Assembly: GCA_017631955.1 (NCBI GenBank)
Contig: JAGBSJ010000035.1
Coordinates: 1-36,328 of the forward strand
Direction: 5' to 3'
Origin: Clostridia bacterium
GTDB taxonomy: Bacteria; Bacillota; Clostridia; Oscillospirales; Acutalibacteraceae
DNA length: 36,328 nt
Shown piece after piece: positions 6,608 through 15,286 of this stretch (positions are counted from its first letter, which is position 1; every line of letters begins with the position of its first letter). The notes beneath the pieces were generated by a model. That model worked only from the letters and a program-made list of their open reading frames with translations, made no database searches and had not been told where the DNA came from. A program made the translations under genes and the position numbers.

Positions 6608-9238
6608 TTATTTGAAAAGTTTTGATGCGTTAATGATTTCATCATTTGTGATTTTGCCTGTTGGAGTTGCATTGACTGCTTTTTCTGCTTCGGCTGTGAT
6701 ATCACTATATGGTGTATTGAGTTTATTGTTTATATACTCTGCGAAGCTTTCACTCTTAAAGATTGCATTCTGCAATCTCTTATTGCCGTATTTATCGAAG
6801 AATATGCCATTTTCGCAATATTGCGAAGTTTCTATCGCATTTTCAAAATTGCCATTGTACTGTGGAATGTTAAGTTTTGAAATTGCATAGTAGTTTGCAT
6901 CTGTTTCTTTTGCAGTTGTGAAAATATCTATATTATTTTTTTCTGCATATTTTTTAAGGACAAATGCAGTTTCTGTTGAAGTTCTGCCACTTATTACAAT
7001 TGTATCAGACCTAAGTAATGCATCAAAATCGGTAGTGAGCTTTTGTTCGCTAAGCACACCAAAACGGCCACCTTTACAAAGAATACCGTTATCAACAGGT
7101 AATGCTCTTGTTACTGTTGAGCCGATGTAACGATAGTCAATATCACAAAGATTAGAACAATTTGTACAAATACTTATTTTTGAGTTTTCCTTAACAGGAA
7201 CACTCTTTGTAAATGCAGATTTTTCGCGTAACGCACCTGTTGGACAAAGTGCAACACACTGGCCACAAGCAATACAATCAGTTTCTTTTAGTGGTTTTGA
7301 AAGTTCCGGTTCAACAAGAGTATTAAATCCACGATTAATAAGACCGATTGCAGATTTACCCATAACCTCTTCACAGACACGAACACAAAGTCCGCAAAGA
7401 ATACATTTATCTGCATTTCTGCTAATAAGGTCATTTGCATTTTCTTGATTTCTGTTGTGCTTCTCCCCTGCAAATCTTGATGGTTTTACATCATAATCGT
7501 TTGCATAAGAGATAAGTTTACATTCAAAGTAATCGTGGCAACCACATTCAAGACAACGATTTGCCTCTTTTTTAGCCATTTCTTCTGTAAAGCCGAAATT
7601 AACTTCTTTAAAGTTCGTTTTTCTATCTACAGGTGCCATATGTGGCATTTTTGCACGAGCAACTTTTTCATATTTTGAGTAGTCAATAGATTTGCTATTT
7701 TGCTCAACAAAATATGGCTTTTTATAACCTACAAATTCGCCATTTAAGTATCTGTCAATTACAACTGATGCTTTTTGTGCCTCGCCTATTGCGGCAATTG
7801 CAATATCGGCACCTTTATTTGTAGCGTCGCCAACTGCGAATACACCGTCAACTGATGTTGTAAATCGGCTCTCGTCTGCACAAATTGTGTTTTTACGAGT
7901 TGCTTCAAGTGTTTCAAATCCATTGAGATTTGGGTACTGACCGATTGCCATAATCACTGAATCAAGTGCGATTTCTTCAGTTTCGCCCTCAATTGCGACA
8001 GGGCTACGACGACCACTTTCGTCCGGCTCACCTAACATCATTTTTTGCAAAACTACACCGTTGAGCTTGCCATTTTCACCTATAAATTCAATTGGGTTTG
8101 TAAGATATTTATAAATTACACCCTCTTCTTCCGACTCAAGGATTTCTTGATGGTCAGCAGGCATTTCGTCTTTTGTACGACGATAGATAATATACACATT
8201 TTCTGCACCAAGACGCACTGCAACACGACAAGCGTCCATAGCGGTATTACCGCCACCGCAGACTGCAACATTTTTGCCGATTTCAGGTGCATTTCCAAGA
8301 GCAACTTCACGAAGAAAATCGATACCGCCCCATACACCGTCTAAATCTTCGCCTACAACTCGCATTTTACTGCTATTCCAAGCGCCGATTGCAACAAGTG
8401 TAGCGTCGAAATCATTTTTAATCTGGTCAAATGAAATATCTTTTCCGATATTTACATTATTTTTGAGTTGGACACCCATATCTTCAATAAGTTTGATTTC
8501 TTTATCGAGAACTGCCTTTGGAAGACGGTATTCAGGAATGCCAAAACGGAGCATACCACCCATTTTTTCCATCTGTTCAAAAATGGTTACGCTATGACCT
8601 TTTTTGCGTAAGAAATATGCTGCTGTAAGTCCAGCAGGACCACCACCGATAATTGCAACCTTTTTGTTGGTATCAGGTTCGATTTCAGGAATATATGTAT
8701 CGCCAAGCAAGTCCATATCGCCAACAAATCCTTTAAGGAATGCTATTGAGATTGGCTCATCAACATATTGTCTTCTGCATTGTTTTTCACAAGGATGCGG
8801 GCAAATTCTGCCGATTGATGCAGGTAATGGTAACTTTTCTTTAATAAGTTTTACTGCTTCTTTATATTCGCCATTCGCAATAAGTCCAACATAACCTTGA
8901 CAATCTGTACCTGCAGGACATGCTTTGCTACACGGAGCAACACAATCGCCTGTATGGTCTGAAAGTAAAAGTTCAAGAGCAACTTTGCGAGATACCTTTA
9001 CTCTTTCAGTTTGAGTATGCACTACCATACCATCAGTAACTTTTGTTGAACAAGCACGAAGAAGTTTAGGGTTGCCCTCCACCTCAACAGTACAAAGTCC
9101 ACAAGCACCATATAATTCAACACGACCATCATAGCAAAGGTTAGGAATTTTAATACCATTCTGTGAAGCAACATTGAGTATTGTCATACCCTCTTCTGCA
9201 ACTATTTTTTTACCGTCGATTGTTAATATAATACTCAA
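6608..9238 (-). CDS. Multidomain FAD/Fe-S oxidoreductase (2Fe-2S ferredoxin + GltD + ferredoxin + Mo-enzyme Fe4S4 remnant)
   Basis: An 876-residue electron-transfer subunit. In order: plant-type 2Fe-2S domain (C35, C46, C49, C63); NuoG-like His-Cys segment (H95, C99, C103); GltD-like region with its N-terminal cysteines (C107, C113, C146, C150, C154), FAD-binding GGGPAG (198-203) and NAD(P)-binding CGGGNTA (327-333); cysteine cluster 562-573; two 4Fe-4S motifs (C612/615/618/622 and C655/658/661/665); then a molybdopterin-oxidoreductase-type Fe4S4 motif (C691, C694, C698, C721) and a short tail. The molybdopterin-binding domain is absent and there are no hydrogenase H-cluster motifs. The set matches the NfnB-like large subunit of a Stn-type transhydrogenase. 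Start is TTG, with GGAGGTG 6 nt upstream, directly abutting the NuoF-like stop codon. Confidence 0.85.
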   Translation of the reverse strand: MSIILTIDGKKIVAEEGMTILNVASQNGIKIPNLCYDGRVELYGACGLCTVEVEGNPKLLRACSTKVTDGMVVHTQTERVKVSRKVALELLLSDHTGDCVAPCSKACPAGTDCQGYVGLIANGEYKEAVKLIKEKLPLPASIGRICPHPCEKQCRRQYVDEPISIAFLKGFVGDMDLLGDTYIPEIEPDTNKKVAIIGGGPAGLTAAYFLRKKGHSVTIFEQMEKMGGMLRFGIPEYRLPKAVLDKEIKLIEDMGVQLKNNVNIGKDISFDQIKNDFDATLVAIGAWNSSKMRVVGEDLDGVWGGIDFLREVALGNAPEIGKNVAVCGGGNTAMDACRVAVRLGAENVYIIYRRTKDEMPADHQEILESEEEGVIYKYLTNPIEFIGENGKLNGVVLQKMMLGEPDESGRRSPVAIEGETEEIALDSVIMAIGQYPNLNGFETLEATRKNTICADESRFTTSVDGVFAVGDATNKGADIAIAAIGEAQKASVVIDRYLNGEFVGYKKPYFVEQNSKSIDYSKYEKVARAKMPHMAPVDRKTNFKEVNFGFTEEMAKKEANRCLECGCHDYFECKLISYANDYDVKPSRFAGEKHNRNQENANDLISRNADKCILCGLCVRVCEEVMGKSAIGLINRGFNTLVEPELSKPLKETDCIACGQCVALCPTGALREKSAFTKSVPVKENSKISICTNCSNLCDIDYRYIGSTVTRALPVDNGILCKGGRFGVLSEQKLTTDFDALLRSDTIVISGRTSTETAFVLKKYAEKNNIDIFTTAKETDANYYAISKLNIPQYNGNFENAIETSQYCENGIFFDKYGNKRLQNAIFKSESFAEYINNKLNTPYSDITAEAEKAVNATPTGKITNDEIINASKLFK

Positions 9239-10984
9239 TTATTTCACCTCCACAGCATTGAATTTACATGCTGTTTTACAGTTACCACACTTGATACATT
9301 TATCCATATCAATAACGTGAGGATTTTTAACTGTGCCCTCAATAGCGTTTACAGGGCATTTCTTTGAGCAAAGAGTACAACCGCGACACAAATCTGCGTT
9401 GATTTCGTAACGAAGAAGATTTGTGCATTCGTGGGCAGCACATTTTTTATCACGAATATGCTCAACGTATTCATTCTTAAAGTATTTAAGTGTTGTAAGC
9501 ACAGGGTTTGGTGCAGTCTGACCAAGGCCACAAAGCGCACCATCTTTAATAGCAAGACAAAGTTCTTCTAAAAGGTCAATGTCTTCGTCTTTACCGTTAC
9601 CTTCTGTAATACGAGTGAGAATTTCAAGCATACGCTTTGTACCAAGGCGACAATGAACACATTTACCACAAGATTCTTTTGCAGTAAAATCAAGGAAGAA
9701 ACGAGCCATTTCAACCATACAAGTACTGTCGTCCATAACAACCATACCACCTGAGCCCATAATAGCTCCTGTAGCTGACAATGCTTTGTAGTCAATTACT
9801 GTATCAAGCAATTCTGCAGGAATACAGCCACCTGATGGTCCACCCATTTGAACTGCTTTGAAGTTTTTATCATTTTTAATTCCGCCACCAATATCGAAAA
9901 TAACATGACGAAGTGTTTTACCCATTGGAATTTCAACAAGACCGCCACGCTTGATTTTGCCTGTAAGTGCGAATACTTTTGTACCTTTACTGTTTTCTGT
10001 ACCCATAGCAGAAAAAGCGCTGCCACCATTTAAGATAATCCAACTTACATTTGCGAAAGTTTCAACATTATTGATATTTGATGGTTTATGCCAATAGCCA
10101 GACTGTGCAGGGAATGGTGGTTTAAGACGAGGCATACCGCGAGAGCCCTCAAGGGATTCAATAAGTGCTGTTTCTTCGCCACATACGAATGCACCTGCAC
10201 CTGCTTTGATTCTAAAATCACAAGAAAATGAAGTACCCATAATATTCTGACCAATAAAGCCCTTTGCTTTTGCTTGGTCGATAGCATTCTGTAATCTACG
10301 AATTGCAAGTGGGTATTCTGCACGAACATAAACTATTGCTTCAGTAGCACCGATAGCATAAGCACCAATAAGCATACCTTCAATAAGGTTATGAGGGTCG
10401 CCCTCAATGACTGCACGGTCCATAAATGCACCTGGGTCACCTTCGTCCGCATTACAGATAAGATATTTCTTCTCACCTGTTGATTGACGTGCCGCATTCC
10501 ACTTAAACCAAGTTGGGAAACCTGCACCGCCACGACCTGCAAGACCTGAAACTTTAATTTCTTCAATTACATCTTCAGGTGACATTGTTGTAATGACTTT
10601 TTCGAGGGCTTTATAACCGTCATCATTTGTATAATCTTCAATAATTTCAGGGTTAATAACACCACAATGACGAAGTGCAATTCTTGTTTGTTTATCTAAA
10701 AATTGTTTGTCGTCATCGCTTATTTCAAATTCTATAACAGATGACAAATCGTTATTATTGATTGCATTTGCAATTTTTTCTGCGATTTCACTATTTACTT
10801 TAACAAATCTGTGAAGTCCGTCATTTGCATAAACATCAACTATCGGCTCAAGGTAACACATACCTATACAACCAGTTACTGTAAGTTGATTATTTGACAA
10901 ATCAAGGGTTGACTGGAGAACTTCATATGCTTTTTGTGCACCTGCAGCAATACCGCAACTGCCTTGTCCTACTGCTATTTTCAT
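9239..10984 (-). CDS. NuoF/HydB-like NADH-binding flavoprotein subunit
   Basis: A 581-residue NADH:acceptor subunit. The N-terminus is a thioredoxin-like 2Fe-2S domain (C10, C39, C43 clear). It is followed by the NADH/FMN-binding core (GRGGAGFPTWFKW; EGDPHN), the 4Fe-4S binding SCGKCVHCRLGTKR, and two C-terminal ferredoxin motifs (CRGCTLCSKKCP and CIKCGNCKTAC). This arrangement is that of HydB, NuoF-like and StnB subunits, which pass electrons between NADH and ferredoxin via FMN. It overlaps the NuoE-like gene by 4 nt (ATGA) and abuts the next gene without a gap, so the three proteins very likely form one complex. Confidence 0.9.
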   Translation of the reverse strand: MKIAVGQGSCGIAAGAQKAYEVLQSTLDLSNNQLTVTGCIGMCYLEPIVDVYANDGLHRFVKVNSEIAEKIANAINNNDLSSVIEFEISDDDKQFLDKQTRIALRHCGVINPEIIEDYTNDDGYKALEKVITTMSPEDVIEEIKVSGLAGRGGAGFPTWFKWNAARQSTGEKKYLICNADEGDPGAFMDRAVIEGDPHNLIEGMLIGAYAIGATEAIVYVRAEYPLAIRRLQNAIDQAKAKGFIGQNIMGTSFSCDFRIKAGAGAFVCGEETALIESLEGSRGMPRLKPPFPAQSGYWHKPSNINNVETFANVSWIILNGGSAFSAMGTENSKGTKVFALTGKIKRGGLVEIPMGKTLRHVIFDIGGGIKNDKNFKAVQMGGPSGGCIPAELLDTVIDYKALSATGAIMGSGGMVVMDDSTCMVEMARFFLDFTAKESCGKCVHCRLGTKRMLEILTRITEGNGKDEDIDLLEELCLAIKDGALCGLGQTAPNPVLTTLKYFKNEYVEHIRDKKCAAHECTNLLRYEINADLCRGCTLCSKKCPVNAIEGTVKNPHVIDMDKCIKCGNCKTACKFNAVEVK

Positions 10985-11475
10985 TCTGCATTCTCCCCTT
11001 TCTGTAGCTCTTTGAATATGCTTATTGCTTTTTCGGGAGTAAGTGAGCCATAAGTTTCGTCATTAATCATCATTACAGGAGAAAGACTACAACAACCAAG
11101 ACAAGCAACATTTTTAAGGGTAAAAAGACCGTCTTCTGTTGTTTCGCCGTCTTTAATACCTAAATATTCATTGATTGTTTTTTCAATTTGTAATGAGCCG
11201 TTTACATGGCAAGCTGTACCTTGACAAAGCATAATAAGGTATTTGCCCACGGGCTCTAATCTGAACTGTGAATAGAATGTTGCAACGCCCATAATTTTAG
11301 TTACTTTAATACCTGTACGCTGTGAGATATGTAAAATCTCATCTACTGGCAAATAACCGTAAATTTCTTGAGCATTTTGAAGTATTGTGATTAAACTTCC
11401 CGGTACGGTTGCATACTTTTGCAAGCATGGCTCGAGAAGTGAGAAATCGTTAGCTTTTTGACAATTACAACTCAT
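10981..11475 (-). CDS. NuoE/HydC-like 2Fe-2S subunit
   Basis: A 164-residue thioredoxin-fold subunit with four ligands of the NuoE 2Fe-2S cluster: C84-x4-C89 in CQGTACHVNG and C125-x3-C129 in ACLGCCSLSPV. Helical N-terminal domain as in the family (GSLITILQNAQEIYGYLP). It starts the operon, with a GGAGGT ribosome binding site. Extra N-terminal cysteines (C3, C5) are not part of the known cluster. Partners are the NuoF-like and GltD-like subunits downstream. Confidence 0.92.
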   Translation of the reverse strand: MSCNCQKANDFSLLEPCLQKYATVPGSLITILQNAQEIYGYLPVDEILHISQRTGIKVTKIMGVATFYSQFRLEPVGKYLIMLCQGTACHVNGSLQIEKTINEYLGIKDGETTEDGLFTLKNVACLGCCSLSPVMMINDETYGSLTPEKAISIFKELQKGENAE

Positions 11476-11514
11476 AATTGACCTCCGAAATTAATGCGAA
11501 AATATCTAACATAT

Positions 11515-11543
11515 ATCATAATACAAAATCATTGTTTTTTCAA
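11515..11543 (-). promoter_or_regulatory. Promoter of the NuoE/NuoF/GltD-like operon
   Basis: TTGAAA - 17 nt - TATGAT on the minus strand, about 40 nt ahead of the NuoE-like start. It is divergent from the PHP gene promoter at 11575-11603. Confidence 0.55.
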
Positions 11544-11574
11544 ATATAAAATACTGTAAAATTGTAAAAAAATA

Positions 11575-11603
11575 TCGACTTTTAGGTCATAAGAGTATAT
11601 AAT
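11575..11603 (+). promoter_or_regulatory. Promoter of the PHP-domain gene
   Basis: TCGACT - 17 nt - TATAAT on the plus strand, about 30 nt before the start codon, which has GAGGCG as ribosome binding site. Confidence 0.6.
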
Positions 11604-11635
11604 ATTAACAATAGAAAATGAACTGAGGCGAAATC

Positions 11636-12322
11636 ATGAAAAAATATTTATATGAGATGCATTTTCACACAAAAGACACAAGTAACTGTGCTAATGTTAA
11701 GGCAGAAGTTGCAGTTGAAGAATATATAAAAGCTGGTTACGACGGAATTGTTGTAACCGACCATTTAAGCCCATCAACATTTATGAAATATGGCAGAGAA
11801 TTGTTATCTTGGAAGAAAAAGATTGATTTTTTTCTTCGTGGTTACCGTTCTGCAGTAAAAACTGCAAATGGAAGAATTCCTGTACTTTTAGGTATGGAAA
11901 TCCGTTACCGTACAAGCGAGGGCGAAAACGATTATCTTGTATATGGAATTTCAGAAGACTTTTTATATAAGCACCCTAATCTTCTTAATATGAATAGTAA
12001 ATCATTCTATGAATTAGCACAAAAAAACGGACTTTTAGTATTTCAGGCGCACCCTTTCAGAATTGGCATGAAAGTTACAAATCCAAAGTTTCTTGATGGC
12101 GTTGAAATATTCAATGGTAACCCAAGACACAATTCAAGTAATGATATTGCCGAAATGTGGGCAAAAAAATATGACCTTATGGTAACATCGGGGTCAGATT
12201 ATCACGAAATTGAAGATTTGGGTTCTGGTGGAATTTATTTTAATAAAGAAATTACAGATAATATAACTTTGGTTGAAGAATTGAAAAAAAGAGATTATGA
12301 AATTAAAAAGCTCTGCGATTAA
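11636..12322 (+). CDS. PHP-domain metal-dependent phosphohydrolase
   Basis: A 228-residue stand-alone PHP protein. Metal ligands typical of the family are visible: H9-x-H11 near the start, D42-H43 in VVTDHLS, a Glu in LGMEIRYR, the His of FQAHPFR, and GSDYHE near the end. Stand-alone PHP enzymes hydrolyse phosphoesters such as nucleotides, pAp or histidinol phosphate; the substrate here cannot be assigned. Monocistronic: own promoter, and a terminator whose stem begins inside the last codons. It is divergent from the electron-transfer operon and convergent with the transketolase genes. Confidence 0.85.
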   Translation: MKKYLYEMHFHTKDTSNCANVKAEVAVEEYIKAGYDGIVVTDHLSPSTFMKYGRELLSWKKKIDFFLRGYRSAVKTANGRIPVLLGMEIRYRTSEGENDYLVYGISEDFLYKHPNLLNMNSKSFYELAQKNGLLVFQAHPFRIGMKVTNPKFLDGVEIFNGNPRHNSSNDIAEMWAKKYDLMVTSGSDYHEIEDLGSGGIYFNKEITDNITLVEELKKRDYEIKKLCD

Positions 12323-12333
12323 GCAGAGCTTTT
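12306..12333. terminator. Bidirectional terminator between PHP and transketolase genes
   Basis: AAAAGCTCTGC, a 6-nt loop, and its complement GCAGAGCTTTT. Both strands have a T run after the stem, so it can stop transcription from both convergent genes. The PHP stop codon lies in the loop. Confidence 0.85.
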
Positions 12334-12348
12334 GTTTTGGTTATTTAA

Positions 12349-13296
12349 TTATTTCTTGAGTTCTACTGCTTGTTTGCATTTTGCAACGATGTTTGCAGCG
12401 TCAAGTCCGAACTCGTGAAGGAGTTGTACTGCAGGACCTGATTTACCGAATGTATCTTCAACGCCTACGCGAAGAACTGGTACAGGAACTGTTTCGCAAA
12501 CTACTTCCGCTACTGCTGAGCCAAGACCTCCGATTACATTGTGTTCTTCTGCAGTAACAATTACGCCTGTTTTCTTTGCAGATTCAATTACAAGTTCACG
12601 GTCAATTGGCTTAATTGTTGCCATATTTACAACTCTTGCATTAATACCTTCTGCTTTGAGTTCTTCATAAGCCATAAGTGCTTCGTTAACCATGAGACCT
12701 GTTGCGATAATTGTTACATCATCGCCTTCTTTAAGCACATTACCTTTACCGATTTCAAACTTATAATCTTCGTCAAATACTCTTGGCACTGCAAGACGAC
12801 CAAATCGCATATATACAGGACCATCATGCTCTGCTGCTGCCATAACACAAAGACGTGCTTCAACATCATCAGCAGGGTTAAGAATTACCATACCTGGAAT
12901 TGTTCTCATAAGACCGATATCTTCACAACACTGGTGGCTTGCACCATCTTCGCCGACAGAGATACCAGCATGTGTTGCGCCGATTTTAACATTAAGGTGT
13001 GGGTAACCGATTGAGTTTCTAACCTGCTCAAATGCACGACCTGCCGCAAACATTGCGAAAGATGATGCAAATACTGTATAACCAGATGCTGCAAGACCTG
13101 CGGCGATACCCATCATATTGCCTTCTGCAATACCACAATCAATGAATTTTTCAGGGTGTTCTTTTTTGAACATACCTGTTTTTGTTGCAGCAGCAAGGTC
13201 TGCATCAAGAACAAGGACTTTAGCGTCTGTATTACCTAATTCAACAAGTGCTTTACCGTAAGCATCACGAGTTGCTGTTTTGATTACTTCGCTCAT
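12349..13296 (-). CDS. tkt: Transketolase, C-terminal (pyrimidine/C-domain) subunit
   Basis: A 315-residue half-transketolase: PYR domain for thiamine-diphosphate binding (DAYGKALVELG, EGNMMGIAAGLAASGY, catalytic Glu near residue 60) and C-terminal domain (TIKPIDRELV; EEHNVIGGLGSAVAEV). With the N-terminal half encoded just upstream it forms the split two-subunit transketolase common in Clostridia and Archaea, moving two-carbon units in the non-oxidative pentose phosphate pathway. The start is the ATG 1 nt after the upstream stop, preceded by GGAGGG; a longer frame reading MDWRVYK lies inside the partner gene and is rejected. Confidence 0.93.
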   Translation of the reverse strand: MSEVIKTATRDAYGKALVELGNTDAKVLVLDADLAAATKTGMFKKEHPEKFIDCGIAEGNMMGIAAGLAASGYTVFASSFAMFAAGRAFEQVRNSIGYPHLNVKIGATHAGISVGEDGASHQCCEDIGLMRTIPGMVILNPADDVEARLCVMAAAEHDGPVYMRFGRLAVPRVFDEDYKFEIGKGNVLKEGDDVTIIATGLMVNEALMAYEELKAEGINARVVNMATIKPIDRELVIESAKKTGVIVTAEEHNVIGGLGSAVAEVVCETVPVPVLRVGVEDTFGKSGPAVQLLHEFGLDAANIVAKCKQAVELKK

Positions 13297-13297
13297 T

Positions 13298-14143
13298 TTA
13301 TACACCCTCCAATCCATTAAGTTTTGCAGTAAGCTCTGCTACTGCCTGATTATAAAGTTCTTCATTTGGTGCTGCACCGTGCCAGTTAACTTGGTTTTCC
13401 ATATAAGAAACACCTTTACCTTTAACTGTTTTTGCTACGATTGCAGTAGGAACACCTTTTGTATTTTTAGCATTCTCGAGTGCTTTTTCAATTTCATCAA
13501 AATTATTACCATCAATTTCGATTGTATTAAAGCCGAATGCTACGAATTTTTCAGGAATTGGGTATGGAGAATTAACCTCTTCAACGCTACCATCAATTTG
13601 AAGGTTGTTATTATCAACAATTACTACAAGGTTGTCAAGTTTCTTTGCGCTTGCAAACATTGCTGCTTCCCAAACCTGACCTTCTTCGATTTCACCGTCA
13701 CCAAGAATTGTGTAAACTCTTGTATCTTTATTATCAAGCTTTGCGGCAAGAGCCATACCAACTGCTGTTGAAATACCTTGACCAAGTGAGCCAGTACTCA
13801 TATCAACGCCAGGTACACATTTCATACTTGGGTGCCCTTGAAGATAAGAATCTGATTTACGAAGTGTTTTCATATCTTCTGTTGGGAAAAAGCCCTTAAG
13901 TGCCAATGTTGCATAAAGAGCAGGTGCTGCATGTCCTTTTGAAAGAACAAATCTGTCACGGTCTTCCCACTTTGGATTTGAAGCGTCAACTTTCATCTCT
14001 ACATTGTAAAGATATGCCATAAGTTCAGCAATTGAAAGTGAGCCACCCGGATGGCCTGCCTTTGCATTGAAAATACCCTCTAACAAGAGAAGTCTTTCTT
14101 TTGTTGCAAAAATTTCAAGTTCTTTTTTCAAAGAAGCATTCAT
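13298..14143 (-). CDS. tkt: Transketolase, N-terminal (thiamine-diphosphate) subunit
   Basis: A 281-residue PP-domain subunit. Thiamine-diphosphate signature: GDGEIEEGQ (148-156), with VDNNN about 28 residues later, plus H31 (GHPGGS) and H71 (SKGHAAP). It pairs with the downstream C-terminal subunit. Strong ribosome binding site (GGGGGAG). No clean promoter is visible between this gene and the MITE-like element at 14177-14453, so it may be read through from the HAD phosphatase gene or from a promoter in that element. Confidence 0.93.
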   Translation of the reverse strand: MNASLKKELEIFATKERLLLLEGIFNAKAGHPGGSLSIAELMAYLYNVEMKVDASNPKWEDRDRFVLSKGHAAPALYATLALKGFFPTEDMKTLRKSDSYLQGHPSMKCVPGVDMSTGSLGQGISTAVGMALAAKLDNKDTRVYTILGDGEIEEGQVWEAAMFASAKKLDNLVVIVDNNNLQIDGSVEEVNSPYPIPEKFVAFGFNTIEIDGNNFDEIEKALENAKNTKGVPTAIVAKTVKGKGVSYMENQVNWHGAAPNEELYNQAVAELTAKLNGLEGV

Positions 14144-14176
14144 TTTTACTCCCCCTATTTTTTTATTATTCTTTAG

Positions 14177-14453
14177 TAAGTTGGCGAAAATATTCCGAAA
14201 TAGTTTTTTGAATGGATATTTCCGCCAATCTATCGTTAAAATACTCGTAAATCCACAAAGGATTTACTACGTTTTGTGCCTCAGCTTGACAAAAATCTCC
14301 TATTCAAAAAATCTTCGACCTAAAAGCGAATAATTTTAATTGGATTTTTGGTTGCTAAGTACGATGTAAGGCTGACGCCTTTCGAGGACGAAGCACCGAA
14401 AAGCCTTAAAAATTATCGCTTTAATGCTTTTTCGGACTATTCTCGCCAACTTA
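14177..14453. mobile_element. MITE-like structured element, 277 bp, with TA at both ends
   Basis: The ends are imperfect inverted repeats: TAAGTTGGCGAAAATATTCC at the left and TAAGTTGGCGAGAATAGTCC read inward from the right, followed by CGAAA on both sides. Both outer ends are TA, as expected for a TA target duplication (Tc1/mariner or IS630-type MITE). A third copy of the end motif, inverted, lies at 14213-14227 and can pair with the left end. Inside are a hairpin GTAAATCC-ACAAA-GGATTTAC (14247-14267), an inverted pair at 14321-14339 and 14406-14424, and an AAGGC-TGAC-GCCTT hairpin. No open frame of note. It supplies the last residues of the HAD protein and fills the gap before the transketolase genes. 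Confidence 0.7.
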
Positions 14454-15273
14454 AATCATTCATTATGTATTCAAGCAAGTCTGCGACTGCACCTCTGTTA
14501 CAATGACACGCGTGAAATTTCGCAATTTCGTGCATCGCTTTCGGTGCTTGTCCGCAACATGCTGGAAGTCCAACAGTTTTAAGCATATCGTAATCGTTGA
14601 AATAATCACCGATTGCGGCAGTATATTTATGCTCAATTCCATATAATTCTGCAATTTTCATAACTGCTGTACCTTTATGTACACCCTCATTAAGCATTTC
14701 AAATGAGGAGATTGAACTTGACATAAAGTTTGCTCTTGTATCAGTTAATTTATCAACATATTTTCTAATTCTTTTTATTAAATCAGGCATACCAAGGAAA
14801 ATAACCTTACCCCAATTTTCTCTTGGAATTTCATCAGGATGTTTACAATTTATATAATGAAGCTTATCTGCTTGTACCATTACACGAGCAAATATTTTTG
14901 AGTTCAATGTGTAAATCATAGTATCTGTCAATATTTCGATTTCAACCATTGGGAAACGCTTATATATTTCAAAAACCAAATCCATTGCATGTTCATTAAT
15001 TGGGTCAAAATGAAGCATTTTTTCATGGTTATAGTCATAAACACCTGCGCCATTAAGAATTACCGCTGGGGTGCCTGCAATTGGTAATCTTTCATAATGC
15101 TTTCTCATTGACTGAACATTTCTGCCTGATGCCAATGTGAAATTACCATTACATTCAAGTATAAAACGGCTGATTGCTTCACTATTTCGTTTTGGTAACT
15201 GTCTCAACTTATTATTGAGTGTACCATCAATATCAGACGCTACAAGCCAATGTGAAAGATTTTTATTTGCCAA
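14437..15273 (-). CDS. HAD-superfamily (Cof-type) phosphatase
   Basis: A 278-residue Cof-type HAD hydrolase, a family that dephosphorylates sugar phosphates, flavin or pyridoxal phosphates. Motif I is SDIDGTLNN; motif II appears to be the TLASGRN segment; Lys is in GVHKGTA; motif IV is AIGDYFNDYDM. The start is TTG, 6 nt after a strong AGGAGGTG; the in-frame GTG upstream is inside that site. The last four residues (SWRE) and the TAG stop are encoded by the inverted repeat of the MITE-like element, so the native C-terminus was probably different. Last gene of the long minus-strand array; substrate unknown. Confidence 0.87.
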   Translation of the reverse strand: MANKNLSHWLVASDIDGTLNNKLRQLPKRNSEAISRFILECNGNFTLASGRNVQSMRKHYERLPIAGTPAVILNGAGVYDYNHEKMLHFDPINEHAMDLVFEIYKRFPMVEIEILTDTMIYTLNSKIFARVMVQADKLHYINCKHPDEIPRENWGKVIFLGMPDLIKRIRKYVDKLTDTRANFMSSSISSFEMLNEGVHKGTAVMKIAELYGIEHKYTAAIGDYFNDYDMLKTVGLPACCGQAPKAMHEIAKFHACHCNRGAVADLLEYIMNDLSWRE

Positions 15274-15286
15274 GAGTAACACCTCC

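Noticed and set aside
6608-11475. Electron-bifurcating [FeFe]-hydrogenase HydABC or complete NuoEFG
   Set aside because: The large subunit has a GltD-type flavoprotein domain and no H-cluster motifs, and its molybdopterin-like part is truncated.
14067-14333. 88-residue plus-strand frame across the start of the transketolase gene and the MITE-like element
   Set aside because: Antisense to a real gene and then into non-coding repeat; no initiation signal.
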